In this document: one piece after another, positions 1 to 8,931 of the stretch
Layout of the letters: each line of letters opens with the position of its first letter
Numbering within the stretch: the stretch's first letter is position 1
Origin: Gallionella sp.
Lineage (GTDB): Bacteria > Pseudomonadota > Gammaproteobacteria > Burkholderiales > Gallionellaceae
DNA: 64,000 bases
Direction of reading: 5' to 3'
Assembly: GCA_023259035.1 (NCBI GenBank)
Contig: JAHFRA010000003.1
Location: 1-64,000, forward strand
The notes under the pieces: generated by a model
Told to the model about the DNA's origin: nothing
Databases searched by the model: none
The model's input: the letters and a program-made list of their open reading frames with translations, nothing else
Position numbers and translations under genes: made by a program

Positions 1-64
1 CGATATCGAGGCGATTGAGCAGGTCCTGAATAAAACTTTTCGGAATCAAGCCCGCACCTTTCAT
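1..64 (-). CDS. dnaG: DNA primase, 5' end only (gene runs off the left edge)
   Basis: Reverse complement reads M-KGAGLIPKSFIQDLLNRLDI, matching the conserved DnaG N-terminus (IPxSFIQDLLxRxDI); sits after rpsU-yqeY as in the macromolecular synthesis operon. Confidence 0.8.
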   Translation of the reverse strand, partial: MKGAGLIPKSFIQDLLNRLDI

Positions 65-103
65 CTCTGCCGGCAATGCGCCGACGGAACGGTTAACCGG
101 GAA

Positions 104-550
104 TTACTTGCTGAGTTGCGCCTTGATCAGTGCGGAGACCTTGCCCATGTCGGCACGTCCGGCCAATTTGGCTTTGAGCACGCCCATCACTTTGCCCATG
201 TCTTGCGGGCTGGCCGCGCCAGTCGCGGCAATCGCTTCGGTCACGGCTGCGGCGACTTCGGCTTCGCTGAGCTGTTGCGGCATGTAGGCGGCCAGCACGC
301 TCATCTCGAACTTCTCGACATCCGCCAGATCCTGACGGCCAGCCGCTTCATATTGGCTGATGGAGTCGCGCCGCTGCTTGTTCATCTTTTCGATGATGGC
401 GACCACGTCCGCATCCGACAACTCGATACGCTCGTCCACCTCGCGCTGCTTCATCGCAGCGAGCAGCAGGCGGATAGCCCCGAGGCGCGCCGCATCCTTG
501 GCGCGCATCGCGGTTTTCATGTCTTCGGTGATTTGCTGCTTGAGGCTCAT
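104..550 (-). CDS. GatB/YqeY domain-containing protein
   Basis: MSLKQQITEDMKTAMRAKDAARLGAIRLLLAAMKQREVDER...GKVMGVLKAKLAGRADMGKVSALIKAQL is typical of YqeY. Confidence 0.93.
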   Translation of the reverse strand: MSLKQQITEDMKTAMRAKDAARLGAIRLLLAAMKQREVDERIELSDADVVAIIEKMNKQRRDSISQYEAAGRQDLADVEKFEMSVLAAYMPQQLSEAEVAAAVTEAIAATGAASPQDMGKVMGVLKAKLAGRADMGKVSALIKAQLSK

Positions 551-588
551 GTGGTAACCAACCGCTGCACCCAAAAGGGCGTTTTGAG

Positions 589-801
589 TTAGTAGAGCTT
601 GGGAGGGAGCGTTTGGTTGCGCAGACGTTTGTAATGCCGCTTCACGGCGGCAGCCAGCTTGCGCTTACGCTCTGCGGTGGGCTTCTCATAAAATTCGCGG
701 GCACGCAAATCAGTCAGCAAGCCAGTCTTTTCCACGGAACGCTTGAAACGACGCATTGCAACTTCAAACGGCTCATTTTCTTTAACACGTACAGTTGTCA
801 T
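589..801 (-). CDS. rpsU: 30S ribosomal protein S21
   Basis: [48 protein letters not shown]. Confidence 0.97.
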   Translation of the reverse strand: MTTVRVKENEPFEVAMRRFKRSVEKTGLLTDLRAREFYEKPTAERKRKLAAAVKRHYKRLRNQTLPPKLY

Positions 802-980
802 GAACAAACTACCTTCTACCAAAAAATTGAGGGCGCAATTCTAGCAAAACACCCCGCCCCCCACAACTGGAATTATTGGATTGATTCACAAATGCTTGCT
901 AATTTAGGTGACTAGATGCAGAATTTAAAGCAACGCAGTAACATCGCGTACCTTCTACATTGACTCTGCCGGAGTTTTCC

Positions 981-2018
981 ATGCGCAAGATTATATCGCT
1001 GATTTGCTTTTTATTGCCTGTCCTGGCCCTTGCCGTCCAGCCTGATACTCGCCCGGAGCCGCGTAGTGACGCGCCGGATCGGCACGTTGTCGTCAAAGGC
1101 GATACCTTGTGGAACATCTCCGGCAAGTTCTTTAAGGATCCGTGGAAATGGCCGAATATTTGGCGAGTAAACAAAGATTCCATCAAAGACCCGCACTGGA
1201 TTTATCCGGGGGATGTAATCATTTTGGATCGCACTACCGGAACATTGCGCATTGGCCAGACCGCCGACAGTACGGGCAGTTCTGACGGCGTCATCAAGCT
1301 TTCCCCCAAGGTGCGCGAAGGCCATAGTACGCATGATGCCATCCCGAGCATTCCCGCCAATGCCATCGCCCCGTTTCTAAGCCAGCCGCTGGTCATTGAA
1401 GAGGGTGCGTTAAAAGATGCCCCGGTGTTGATTGGCGCACGCGAAGGACGCGTGGAACTTGGCGCGCACGATATCGGCTTCGTGAAAGGACTGGCCTCGG
1501 ACAAAGGCAACAAATGGCAGGTTTATCGCCCGGGCAAGACTTTTGTCGATCCGGACACCAAAGAATCGCTTGGTATCGAGGCCATCTATCTTGGTAATGT
1601 TGAAGTAACCAACTTTGCCGATATCAGCACCGTCCTGATCACGCGTTCCGTGCAAGAAATCAATCAAGGTGATCGCCTGGTTGCTCCATCCGGTGACACG
1701 GCGAGCACCTACCTGCCACGCGCCCCTGAAAGCAGCATTGCTGCGCAAGTTATTTCGGTGTACGGCGGCGTTTCACAGGCTGGCCAAAATACTGTTATCA
1801 CGCTGAACAAAGGTAAACGCGACGGACTGGAAATCGGTCATGTGCTGGCTCTGTATCACAAGGGCGAGATCGTGAAAAATGAAGGCGAGAATCTCACCCT
1901 GCCGGATGAACGCTATGGCCTGGCATTCGTATTCCGCGTGTTCGATAAAGTGTCATACGCGCTGGTGATGCAAACCCGTTTGCCGGTGCAGTTGCTGGAT
2001 CGCGCGCAAACCCCCTGA
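981..2018 (+). CDS. LysM peptidoglycan-binding domain protein
   Basis: Signal peptide followed by LysM (HVVVKGDTLWNISGKFFKDPWKWPNIWRVNKDSIKDPHWIYPGDVI); precedes dprA. Confidence 0.9.
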   Translation: MRKIISLICFLLPVLALAVQPDTRPEPRSDAPDRHVVVKGDTLWNISGKFFKDPWKWPNIWRVNKDSIKDPHWIYPGDVIILDRTTGTLRIGQTADSTGSSDGVIKLSPKVREGHSTHDAIPSIPANAIAPFLSQPLVIEEGALKDAPVLIGAREGRVELGAHDIGFVKGLASDKGNKWQVYRPGKTFVDPDTKESLGIEAIYLGNVEVTNFADISTVLITRSVQEINQGDRLVAPSGDTASTYLPRAPESSIAAQVISVYGGVSQAGQNTVITLNKGKRDGLEIGHVLALYHKGEIVKNEGENLTLPDERYGLAFVFRVFDKVSYALVMQTRLPVQLLDRAQTP

Positions 2019-2022
2019 GTTA

Positions 2023-3099
2023 ATGAATATTGATGCTTCGCTCAAGGCTTGGCTGGCACTAAGTCTGATACGGGGCTTGGGCGGCGAAAGCGCGCGCCGC
2101 CTGCTGATGGAGTTTGGTTCACCGGAGGCGGTTTTCTCCACATCGGCCAGCTCGCTTAAGCCTGTCGTCAAAGCGGATGTTGCTGCGGAAATCAGCAAAG
2201 GTATCGTTGACGATCTGATTGCTCCTGCGCTGGCCTGGCTGGAGGATCAAAACAACCGCATTGTCACGCTTGCCGACACCGATTATCCGCAATCTTTGCT
2301 GAATATTCCAGATCCGCCGCTGTTGCTGTATGTAAAAGGCAGGCTCGATTTACTGAATCAATCCGGGCTGGCCATTGTCGGCAGTCGCAACGCCACACCG
2401 CAAGGCATCAACAACGCCGAAGCGTTTGCCAAATCGCTGAGCGATTCCGGGCTGTGCATTATCAGCGGCATGGCGCATGGTATTGATGCAGCCGCCCATC
2501 GCGGTGCGCTACGCGGGCGGGGCAGCAGCATTGCGGTGGTCGGCACGGGTTTGGATAAAATATATCCCTCTGCCAATCGTGACCTTGCACACTTGCTCGC
2601 ACAACAAGGCACGCTGGTCTCCGAATTTCCGCTCGGCACACCACCGCTGGCCACCAATTTTCCGCGCCGCAACCGCATCATCAGCGGCATGAGCGCCGGC
2701 TGCCTGGTGGTGGAAGCGTCGCTGCAAAGCGGCTCGCTGATTACCGCGCGACTTGCATTGGAACAGGGCAGGGATGTGTTCGCTATCCCCGGCTCAATAC
2801 ACTCGCCGCAAAGCAAGGGCTGCCACGCGCTGCTCAAGCAAGGCGCGAAATTGGTTGAGTCCGCACAGGATATTCTGGAGGAATTGAGTGGCTTGGTGAT
2901 CGCATCCGCCGAAAGCGCGAAAAATCAGGGCGCAGAGCCCGTGCTGCTTGGGCATCTGGGCTTCGATCCGGTGGGTCTGGATACGCTCAGTATCCGCTGC
3001 GGCTTGACGATAGCGGAGCTATCCGCCATGCTGTTGGCTCTCGAACTGGAGGGGCGCATCAGCGCGTTACCCGGTGGCTTGTATCAACGAATTCATTAA
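2023..3099 (+). CDS. dprA: DNA-processing protein DprA
   Basis: Rossmann core GLAIVGSRNATPQG...ISGMAHGIDAAAHRGAL...FPRRNRIISGMS. Confidence 0.96.
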   Translation: MNIDASLKAWLALSLIRGLGGESARRLLMEFGSPEAVFSTSASSLKPVVKADVAAEISKGIVDDLIAPALAWLEDQNNRIVTLADTDYPQSLLNIPDPPLLLYVKGRLDLLNQSGLAIVGSRNATPQGINNAEAFAKSLSDSGLCIISGMAHGIDAAAHRGALRGRGSSIAVVGTGLDKIYPSANRDLAHLLAQQGTLVSEFPLGTPPLATNFPRRNRIISGMSAGCLVVEASLQSGSLITARLALEQGRDVFAIPGSIHSPQSKGCHALLKQGAKLVESAQDILEELSGLVIASAESAKNQGAEPVLLGHLGFDPVGLDTLSIRCGLTIAELSAMLLALELEGRISALPGGLYQRIH

Positions 3100-3113
3100 A
3101 CACCACACAAATC

Positions 3114-3569
3114 ATGTTCGAAATACTGATGTACTTGTTTGAAAGTTACTTTGACGCGGGCAGCTATCCGGAGCCGGACAAGCTGTCGCGCAAACTCTCT
3201 GCCGCCGGCTTCGAAGGCGAAGAAATCAGCGAAGCGCTGACCTGGTTGTCCGCGCTGCAACAACAAAATCCCGATAATTACCCGGCCAGCCTCGAACATA
3301 CCGGACTGCGCCATTTTGCCGAACTGGAGCTGCAGCGCGTCAGTCTCGAAGCGCGCCAATTCTTGCTGTTCGCCGAACAACAACACATGATTTCCGCCGT
3401 CGAACGCGAGATCATTATCGACCGCGCCGTCGCGCTGCAACAGGAAAATCTCGGGCTGGACAAGCTCAAGCTGATCATGCTGATGGTGTTGTGGAATCGC
3501 CATCAGAATCTTGATCCGCTGTTGATCGAAGAATTGCTCTCCCCGTTACATTCCACGCAACTTCATTAA
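3114..3569 (+). CDS. smg: Smg family protein (DUF494)
   Basis: MFEILMYLFESYFDAGSYPEPDKLSRKLSAAGFEGEEI; located between dprA and topA. Confidence 0.92.
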   Translation: MFEILMYLFESYFDAGSYPEPDKLSRKLSAAGFEGEEISEALTWLSALQQQNPDNYPASLEHTGLRHFAELELQRVSLEARQFLLFAEQQHMISAVEREIIIDRAVALQQENLGLDKLKLIMLMVLWNRHQNLDPLLIEELLSPLHSTQLH

Positions 3570-3585
3570 ACCCCGATCCCCACGC

Positions 3586-6222
3586 ATGGCAACCAATCTT
3601 CTGATCGTCGAATCCCCGGCCAAGGCCAAGACCCTCAAAAAATATCTGGGCAAGGATTTTGAAGTCCTCGCTTCGTTCGGCCATGTGCGCGACCTGGTGC
3701 CCAAGACCGGCGCGGTCGATACCGAGAATGATTTTGCGATGCAGTACGAGACCATCGCGCGCAACAGCAAGCATGTCGATGCAATCGCGAAAGCCGCCGC
3801 GCTGGCCGACAACATCCTGCTGGCACCCGATCCGGATCGCGAAGGGGAGGCGATCGCCTGGCATATTTCCGAGTTGCTCAAGGCCAAGCGCGGCCTGAAG
3901 AACAAGAACATGCAACGCGTGGTGTTCTATGAAATCACCCAGACGGCGGTGCGCGAAGCGGTCGCTCACCCTCGCGAAATCTCCATGCCGCTGGTGAATG
4001 CGCAGCAGGCACGGCGCGCGCTGGACTATCTGGTCGGCTTCAACCTGTCGCCGCTGCTGTGGCGCAAGATCCGCCCCGGCCTGTCCGCAGGCCGTGTGCA
4101 AAGTCCCGCGCTGCGCATGATCGTCGAGCGCGAGCTGGAGATCGAGGCGTTCAAGACCCAGGAATACTGGACCGTGCACTTGGACAGTCACAAAAATCAC
4201 CAGCCGTTCAGCGCCAAGCTGTTCCAGTACCAGGGCAGGAAGCTCGAACAGCTCAGCATCGGCAGCCAGGCCGAATACGACGCGATTTTCGCCAAGCTCA
4301 ACGACGCCAAGCTGCCGCCCAAGGTGGTGCGCGTCGAAAAGAAAGCCAAGCAGCGCTATGCCGCCGCGCCGTTCACCACTTCCACGCTGCAACAGGAGGC
4401 GGTGCGCAAGCTCGGCATGACCGCCGACCGCACGATGCGCACCGCGCAGTCGCTGTATGAAGGCGTGGACATCGGCGGCCAAACGGTCGGCCTGATCTCC
4501 TACATGCGTACCGACTCGGTGTCGCTGGCCAAGGAAGCGGTGCAGGAAATCCGCGACTACATCAAGGATAATTTTTCGGCGGAATATCTGCCGTCCACGC
4601 AACCGGCCTACAAGAGCAAGACCAAGAACGCGCAGGAATCGCACGAGGCGATCCGCCCGACCTCGATCCTGCGCACGCCGGACAGCATCCGCGACCACCT
4701 GACCGCCGACCAGGCGCGCCTCTACGAGATGGTGTGGAAGCGCACGCTTGCGTGCCAGATGACTCCGGCGCGCTTCGACACCGTCAGCGTGGACATCCGC
4801 CTCGGCGGCGACACCACACTGTTCCGCGCTTCCGGCCAAGTGCTGGTGTTCCCCGGCTTCATCGGCGTATACATGGAAGACGTCGATGACGCAGAGGAAG
4901 AGGAAGGCGGCAAGCTGCCGCCGCTGGCCGAAGGCGATGTGCTACCGGTCGACAAACTGTACGGCGAACAGCACTTTACCCAGCCGCCGCCGCGCTTCTC
5001 AGAGGCCAGCCTGGTCAAGTCGCTGGAAGAGTACGGCATCGGCCGACCATCCACTTACGCGACCATCATCTCCACGCTGCAAGCCAGAGAATACGCGGTT
5101 CTGGACAAGAAACGCTTCGTCCCGACCGATGTCGGGCGCGTCGTCACGCGCTTCCTCACCGACCATTTCACCCGCTATGTCGATTACGGTTTCACCGCGC
5201 ACCTCGAAGACGAACTGGACGAAGTTTCCGAAGGCAAGCGCGACTGGATCGGCGTGATGGATGAATTCTGGAAAGGCTTCTCCGTGCTCATCAAGGAAAA
5301 AGCCAGCATCGACCGCCCAGTGGAATTGCTCGACGAAGCCTGCCCGGAATGCGGCAAACCGCTCGCCAAGAAGCTAAGCAAATACGGCAGCTTCATCAGT
5401 TGCACCGACTACCCCGAGTGCAAATACAAGCGCAGCCTGAACGGCGAATCGCAGGACGACGCCTCGGCCAGAGTCGAACTGGGCGAACACCCCGAAGCCA
5501 AACTGCCCGTGCTGCTGTTGCGCGGCCCGTACGGCCATTACGTGCAGCTCGGCGAAGCGTTCAAAGGCGAAAAAACCAAGCCCAAGCGCGTGTCATGGCC
5601 GAAAGAAATGCCCCTCGAACAGGCCGATCTGGCCAGCGCGCTGAAGCTGCTGTCGCTGCCGCGCGAACTCGGCGCACACCCCGAAACCGGCAAGAAAGTC
5701 ATCGTCAACATCGGTCGCTTCGGCCCCTATATCGGCCACGACGGCAAGTTCAAATCCATCCCGCGCAGCGACAGCATCTTCGACATCCGGCTGGATCGCG
5801 CGGCGGAACTGCTAGCGCAGGCGCGGGACGGCAACACCGTATTGCGCACCCTCGGCGACCACCCGGACGACAAGGCCAGCGTCGAGATATGCAGCGGCCG
5901 CTACGGCCCCTACGCGCGCCACGGCAAGATCAACGCCACGCTGCCGAAGGGCGTATCGCCGGATGAAATTACGCTGGAAGAAGCGCTGGAACTGATCTCC
6001 GCCAAGGCGGCGAAGGGCGGCACAGGGAAGGGCAAGGCGACAAGGAAACCTGCGGCTAAAGCGAAAACTGCTAAGCCCAAAGCGGCGGCGAAAAAGGCTG
6101 CGGTCAAGACTCCGGCAACCAAGGCGAAGACTGCTACGAAAGAGGTAAAGCCTGCGGTGAAGAAGGCAGCGGTAAAGAAACCTGCGGCGAAAAAACCAAT
6201 CAAGAGCAAAACCAAGCCGTAG
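3586..6222 (+). CDS. topA: DNA topoisomerase I with Lys/Ala-rich C-terminal tail
   Basis: MATNLLIVESPAKAKTLKKYLGKDFEVLASFGHVRDL, Toprim and Zn-finger CPECGKPL motifs. Confidence 0.97.
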   Translation: MATNLLIVESPAKAKTLKKYLGKDFEVLASFGHVRDLVPKTGAVDTENDFAMQYETIARNSKHVDAIAKAAALADNILLAPDPDREGEAIAWHISELLKAKRGLKNKNMQRVVFYEITQTAVREAVAHPREISMPLVNAQQARRALDYLVGFNLSPLLWRKIRPGLSAGRVQSPALRMIVERELEIEAFKTQEYWTVHLDSHKNHQPFSAKLFQYQGRKLEQLSIGSQAEYDAIFAKLNDAKLPPKVVRVEKKAKQRYAAAPFTTSTLQQEAVRKLGMTADRTMRTAQSLYEGVDIGGQTVGLISYMRTDSVSLAKEAVQEIRDYIKDNFSAEYLPSTQPAYKSKTKNAQESHEAIRPTSILRTPDSIRDHLTADQARLYEMVWKRTLACQMTPARFDTVSVDIRLGGDTTLFRASGQVLVFPGFIGVYMEDVDDAEEEEGGKLPPLAEGDVLPVDKLYGEQHFTQPPPRFSEASLVKSLEEYGIGRPSTYATIISTLQAREYAVLDKKRFVPTDVGRVVTRFLTDHFTRYVDYGFTAHLEDELDEVSEGKRDWIGVMDEFWKGFSVLIKEKASIDRPVELLDEACPECGKPLAKKLSKYGSFISCTDYPECKYKRSLNGESQDDASARVELGEHPEAKLPVLLLRGPYGHYVQLGEAFKGEKTKPKRVSWPKEMPLEQADLASALKLLSLPRELGAHPETGKKVIVNIGRFGPYIGHDGKFKSIPRSDSIFDIRLDRAAELLAQARDGNTVLRTLGDHPDDKASVEICSGRYGPYARHGKINATLPKGVSPDEITLEEALELISAKAAKGGTGKGKATRKPAAKAKTAKPKAAAKKAAVKTPATKAKTATKEVKPAVKKAAVKKPAAKKPIKSKTKP

Positions 6223-6277
6223 GATGTAGCCCTTGACTACGTTCGGAGTGAGTTCCTATATGCGTTGCTGGATTGAG

Positions 6278-6501
6278 CTATCTATGCTTGAGTAATTCAT
6301 CAAGCGCGAGGCCGATATCTTTGGCAATCTGACGGAGCAAAATTGGCGAAATGTCCCTGCCTTGGTGGAATGGAACCGTTGCGCAGAGGCCTGTTGTATC
6401 GCGGAATTGTTTATGTGTCCGCGTTGACGGACTTCGGTGAAGCCGAGTTTGATGAGAATGGCGATGGCTTCACCGGGCTTGAGGACGGGAATATTGCCCA
6501 T
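6278..6501 (-). pseudogene. hicA: HicA-family toxin, frameshifted
   Basis: Annotated frame gives MGNIPVLKPGEAIAILIKLGFTEVRQRG then loses homology; the alternative frame continues THKQFRDTTGLCATVPFHQGRDISPILLRQIAKDIGLALDELLKHR*. Confidence 0.85.
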
Positions 6502-6504
6502 GAC

Positions 6505-6715
6505 TCAAGCGACAGTGACGTTTTGAACCCCCGACAAACTCGGACTCCAGCACAGGTTCGCCGTCTTCCAGAAGCATCGTAATAACATTGTGCAGATTGT
6601 GATTGACCTCATCCAGAGCTTCTCCCTGAGAATGAGCGCCGGGGAAACCGGGCACGAAACCAACGAACAGGCCAGTTTGGGAACACCGTTCAATTACCGC
6701 TGAATAGACTTTCAT
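6505..6715 (-). pseudogene. hicB: HicB-family antitoxin, frameshifted near its C-terminus
   Basis: MKVYSAVIERCSQTGLFVGFVPGFPGAHSQGEALDEVNHNLHNVITMLLEDGEPVLESEFVG then a run of 5 G; with 4 G the reading frame would end VQNVTVA*, a typical HicB terminus. Confidence 0.8.
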
Positions 6716-6784
6716 GGCGGACTCCAAAATCTCACCGAGGGCACCATTATCATTCTATATGCTCTGCAATAAGTAACCGCTGAT

Positions 6785-6840
6785 GCCCAACGAAGGTAAG
6801 GGGCTGCGCGCTTTTGCGCAGTCCCGCTTGAGCGGTAGGG
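6785..6840 (-). repeat. attC-like site (degenerate R'' box)
   Basis: GCCCAACGAAGGTAAGGGGCTGCGCGCTTTTGCGCAGTCCCGCTTGAGCGGTAGGG; imperfect hairpin with the same bulged positions as 7428-7483. Confidence 0.6.
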
Positions 6841-7137
6841 TCAGGCTCTGGCCTGCCAAATGGCGGGATATCTGCTGCCATGAAATACCGCCAAAACAAC
6901 GATGCGATGCTTCTCTGCGCGAAAATAAACGCTGTATGGAAAACGATTGGCGACGACACGCCGAATATCCTCGCGAACAATGGCAAACTGGAGAGGGTGT
7001 TCAGATGCCAGAGACACGCAACGGTCAATCTCGGCGATGAACTCAAGAGCAAGACCAACCCGCTTGGTTTCATACCACGCACTTGCTTCGATGAACTCTG
7101 TACTAGCGGCGCGATGAAAAGTAACTGGAAGGCTCAT
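6841..7137 (-). CDS. RelE/ParE-family toxin
   Basis: MSLPVTFHRAASTEFIEASAWYETKRVGLALEFIAEIDRCV...RFPYSVYFRAEKHRIVVLAVFHGSRYPAIW. Confidence 0.88.
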   Translation of the reverse strand: MSLPVTFHRAASTEFIEASAWYETKRVGLALEFIAEIDRCVSLASEHPLQFAIVREDIRRVVANRFPYSVYFRAEKHRIVVLAVFHGSRYPAIWQARA

Positions 7138-7361
7138 TGCCTGGTTTTGACAAGAGCAGCAGCCTTCACTTCACTCCAGGGAACTACATCATCGGGATTG
7201 GCAAGGTGATCTGCGAGGCGGCGGTCGAGTTCCGTTTTTTGCGCTTCGGTCAAAGATGGCGCGGCACTACGACTAACGATACCGTCCCAGATGGCTTCAA
7301 CTAGTTCAATCTGCTCGTCAATATCGAGCGCACGAGCTTGCTGTAAGAGTTGTGTGTTCAT
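7134..7361 (-). CDS. Addiction module antitoxin (putative addiction module component family)
   Basis: MNTQLLQQARALDIDEQIELVEAIWDGIV...LTEAQKTELDRRLADHLANPDDVVPWSEVKA; overlaps the toxin start by 4 nt. Confidence 0.88.
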   Translation of the reverse strand: MNTQLLQQARALDIDEQIELVEAIWDGIVSRSAAPSLTEAQKTELDRRLADHLANPDDVVPWSEVKAAALVKTRQ

Positions 7362-7427
7362 GATCTAGACTCCATTCAAAACTAGCGCACTAATTCTAGC
7401 GTGCTTCACTACCCATGTCGAACGCAT

Positions 7428-7483
7428 GCCTAACGAGCAAGGGGCTGCGCTCTTTTGCGCAGTCCCGCTTGAGCGGTTAGGGC
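7428..7483 (-). repeat. attC-like site
   Basis: Minus strand GCCCTAACCGCTCAAGCGGGACTGCGC-AAAAGA-GCGCAGCCCCTTGCTCGTTAGGC: outer R''/R' boxes pair, inner arms pair with two unpaired bases on one arm. Confidence 0.68.
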
Positions 7484-7486
7484 TTG

Positions 7487-7971
7487 TCATGGCGCAGTCT
7501 CATCCACAAAGTACCAAACGCGAAGTCCTTGAACTCTCGCTGCTGCGGCGAGGTCTTTATCTCCTGTAACAAGGAGCGTCTGAGAGCCACCGACAAGATC
7601 GGAAAAGAAGCCTGACTTGACACTGAAGCATCGGACAGGTCGAGCGATGTTTCCTTAACAAGGCGCTGCACTTCGGCAAAGGCTAGTGGCGACGTGAAGT
7701 TAATATCTTTTACTTGCTTTGACGAGGCGTCGTACCAAGCACAAAGATCAAAACAGGCCTTGAGATATTGCTCCTGCGTGATTGCCGGTTTCCGGTACAA
7801 CCATTTGACCTTCAGGACGCTGAGCGCCTCATAAAAACAGAAGGGTGTCGTGTATTTTGTGGCTTGTTTCTCCAAGTATGCGCGAACTGTTTCAGCCCCA
7901 TCTTCGTTAACATGCAGTTTGACGAGTGCTGAGGCATCTAGGCAGTTTGCGTAACAAGCGATTCGGTTCAC
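7487..7971 (-). pseudogene. PIN-domain toxin, frameshifted (GTG start)
   Basis: CLDASALVKLHVNEDGAE... then after LDLSDA the alternative frame gives FSVKSGFFSDLVGGSQTLLVTGDKDLAAAARVQGLRVWYFVDETAP*, a PIN C-terminus (TGDKDLAxAAR..G..VW). Confidence 0.8.
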
Positions 7972-8023
7972 TTGACGGCCCTAACGGTTGACTGCCAGTG
8001 TTGAACGATGGATGTACATGATC

Positions 8024-8254
8024 CTAGTCGGCGTTCAGATAGCGGTGATATTTCCGGTCGAACTCTTTCTCTACACCGTACAATACAAGTAGTTTGGCCC
8101 CGCCCCATGCGATTAAGGCTGCTGCCCAATGATGCCAAACACCGAAGGCAGCTAACCCGGCCAGAAGTGCAAATATGTGGCTGAGTTTGTGAACTAGCTC
8201 CCATATGCCTTCGTTCACCTTGTGCTCGATGTAGGCTTCTGTCTTCTCATCCAT
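8024..8254 (-). CDS. Small hypothetical membrane protein
   Basis: MDEKTEAYIEHKVNEGIWELVHKLSHIFALLAGLAAFGVWHHWAAALIAWGGAKLLVLYGVEKEFDRKYHRYLNAD with two hydrophobic stretches. Confidence 0.6.
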   Translation of the reverse strand: MDEKTEAYIEHKVNEGIWELVHKLSHIFALLAGLAAFGVWHHWAAALIAWGGAKLLVLYGVEKEFDRKYHRYLNAD

Positions 8255-8931
8255 AAGTTTCTCCTTTTTTATAACGTTCATCAGTACAAAAAAACTCTGC
8301 GGTAGCGAAACCCTAACGTAAAATTGGTACCCTAAAACGCGCCGTGGAAGGCGCCTTCAAGGTGTATAAGCTGGCATTCCGTCTGCAATGCCTTGTATTT
8401 ATTACGGGTGAAAATATAGCGCCCCCTAATTTTCCCGACAATGACACCACACAAAACCTCATGTTGCTTGATCAAATACGCACCAAGTCGCGAGAAGAAA
8501 TTAGGGGCAGACTTGCCGGAGCGGCACAAAAAAACAGATGAAGGGTTTGATGTCATGGTGAATCCCCTTTGAACAAGTGTGCGGCTGGCGGTTGTTGTCA
8601 CGCCTCATCCCATCCCGTTTTGATGAGTTTGCGCCAGCTCCTGTTCTGGGGTTCCGCCGGTTGTCCCGTACCGTGCATGCGGTGCGGTGTGCGTTGCGGC
8701 GGATGTGCAAGTGGGGCGAACTCTATTTGAGTCGCGGGGTGGCGTCAATAGCGATGTGGCAATCGGCGGGTGGGATGCCCGTCAGGCTCGATATGGCGTC
8801 GATTTGCCAGTATTTGTTCGCGCTGGTCGACGGGTTTGATTGGCAGCGAGTGCGCAGGTTGGGCACAGTTCGGCTATTGCCCAACGAGAATACCGCTTCC
8901 CGTTTCCGGTTCCCGCTCATCCGTCCGGGAT

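Noticed and set aside
3475-4839. 454-aa minus-strand ORF opposite smg/topA
   Set aside because: Shadow ORF: His/Arg/Gly-rich, antisense to topA, which has clear homology
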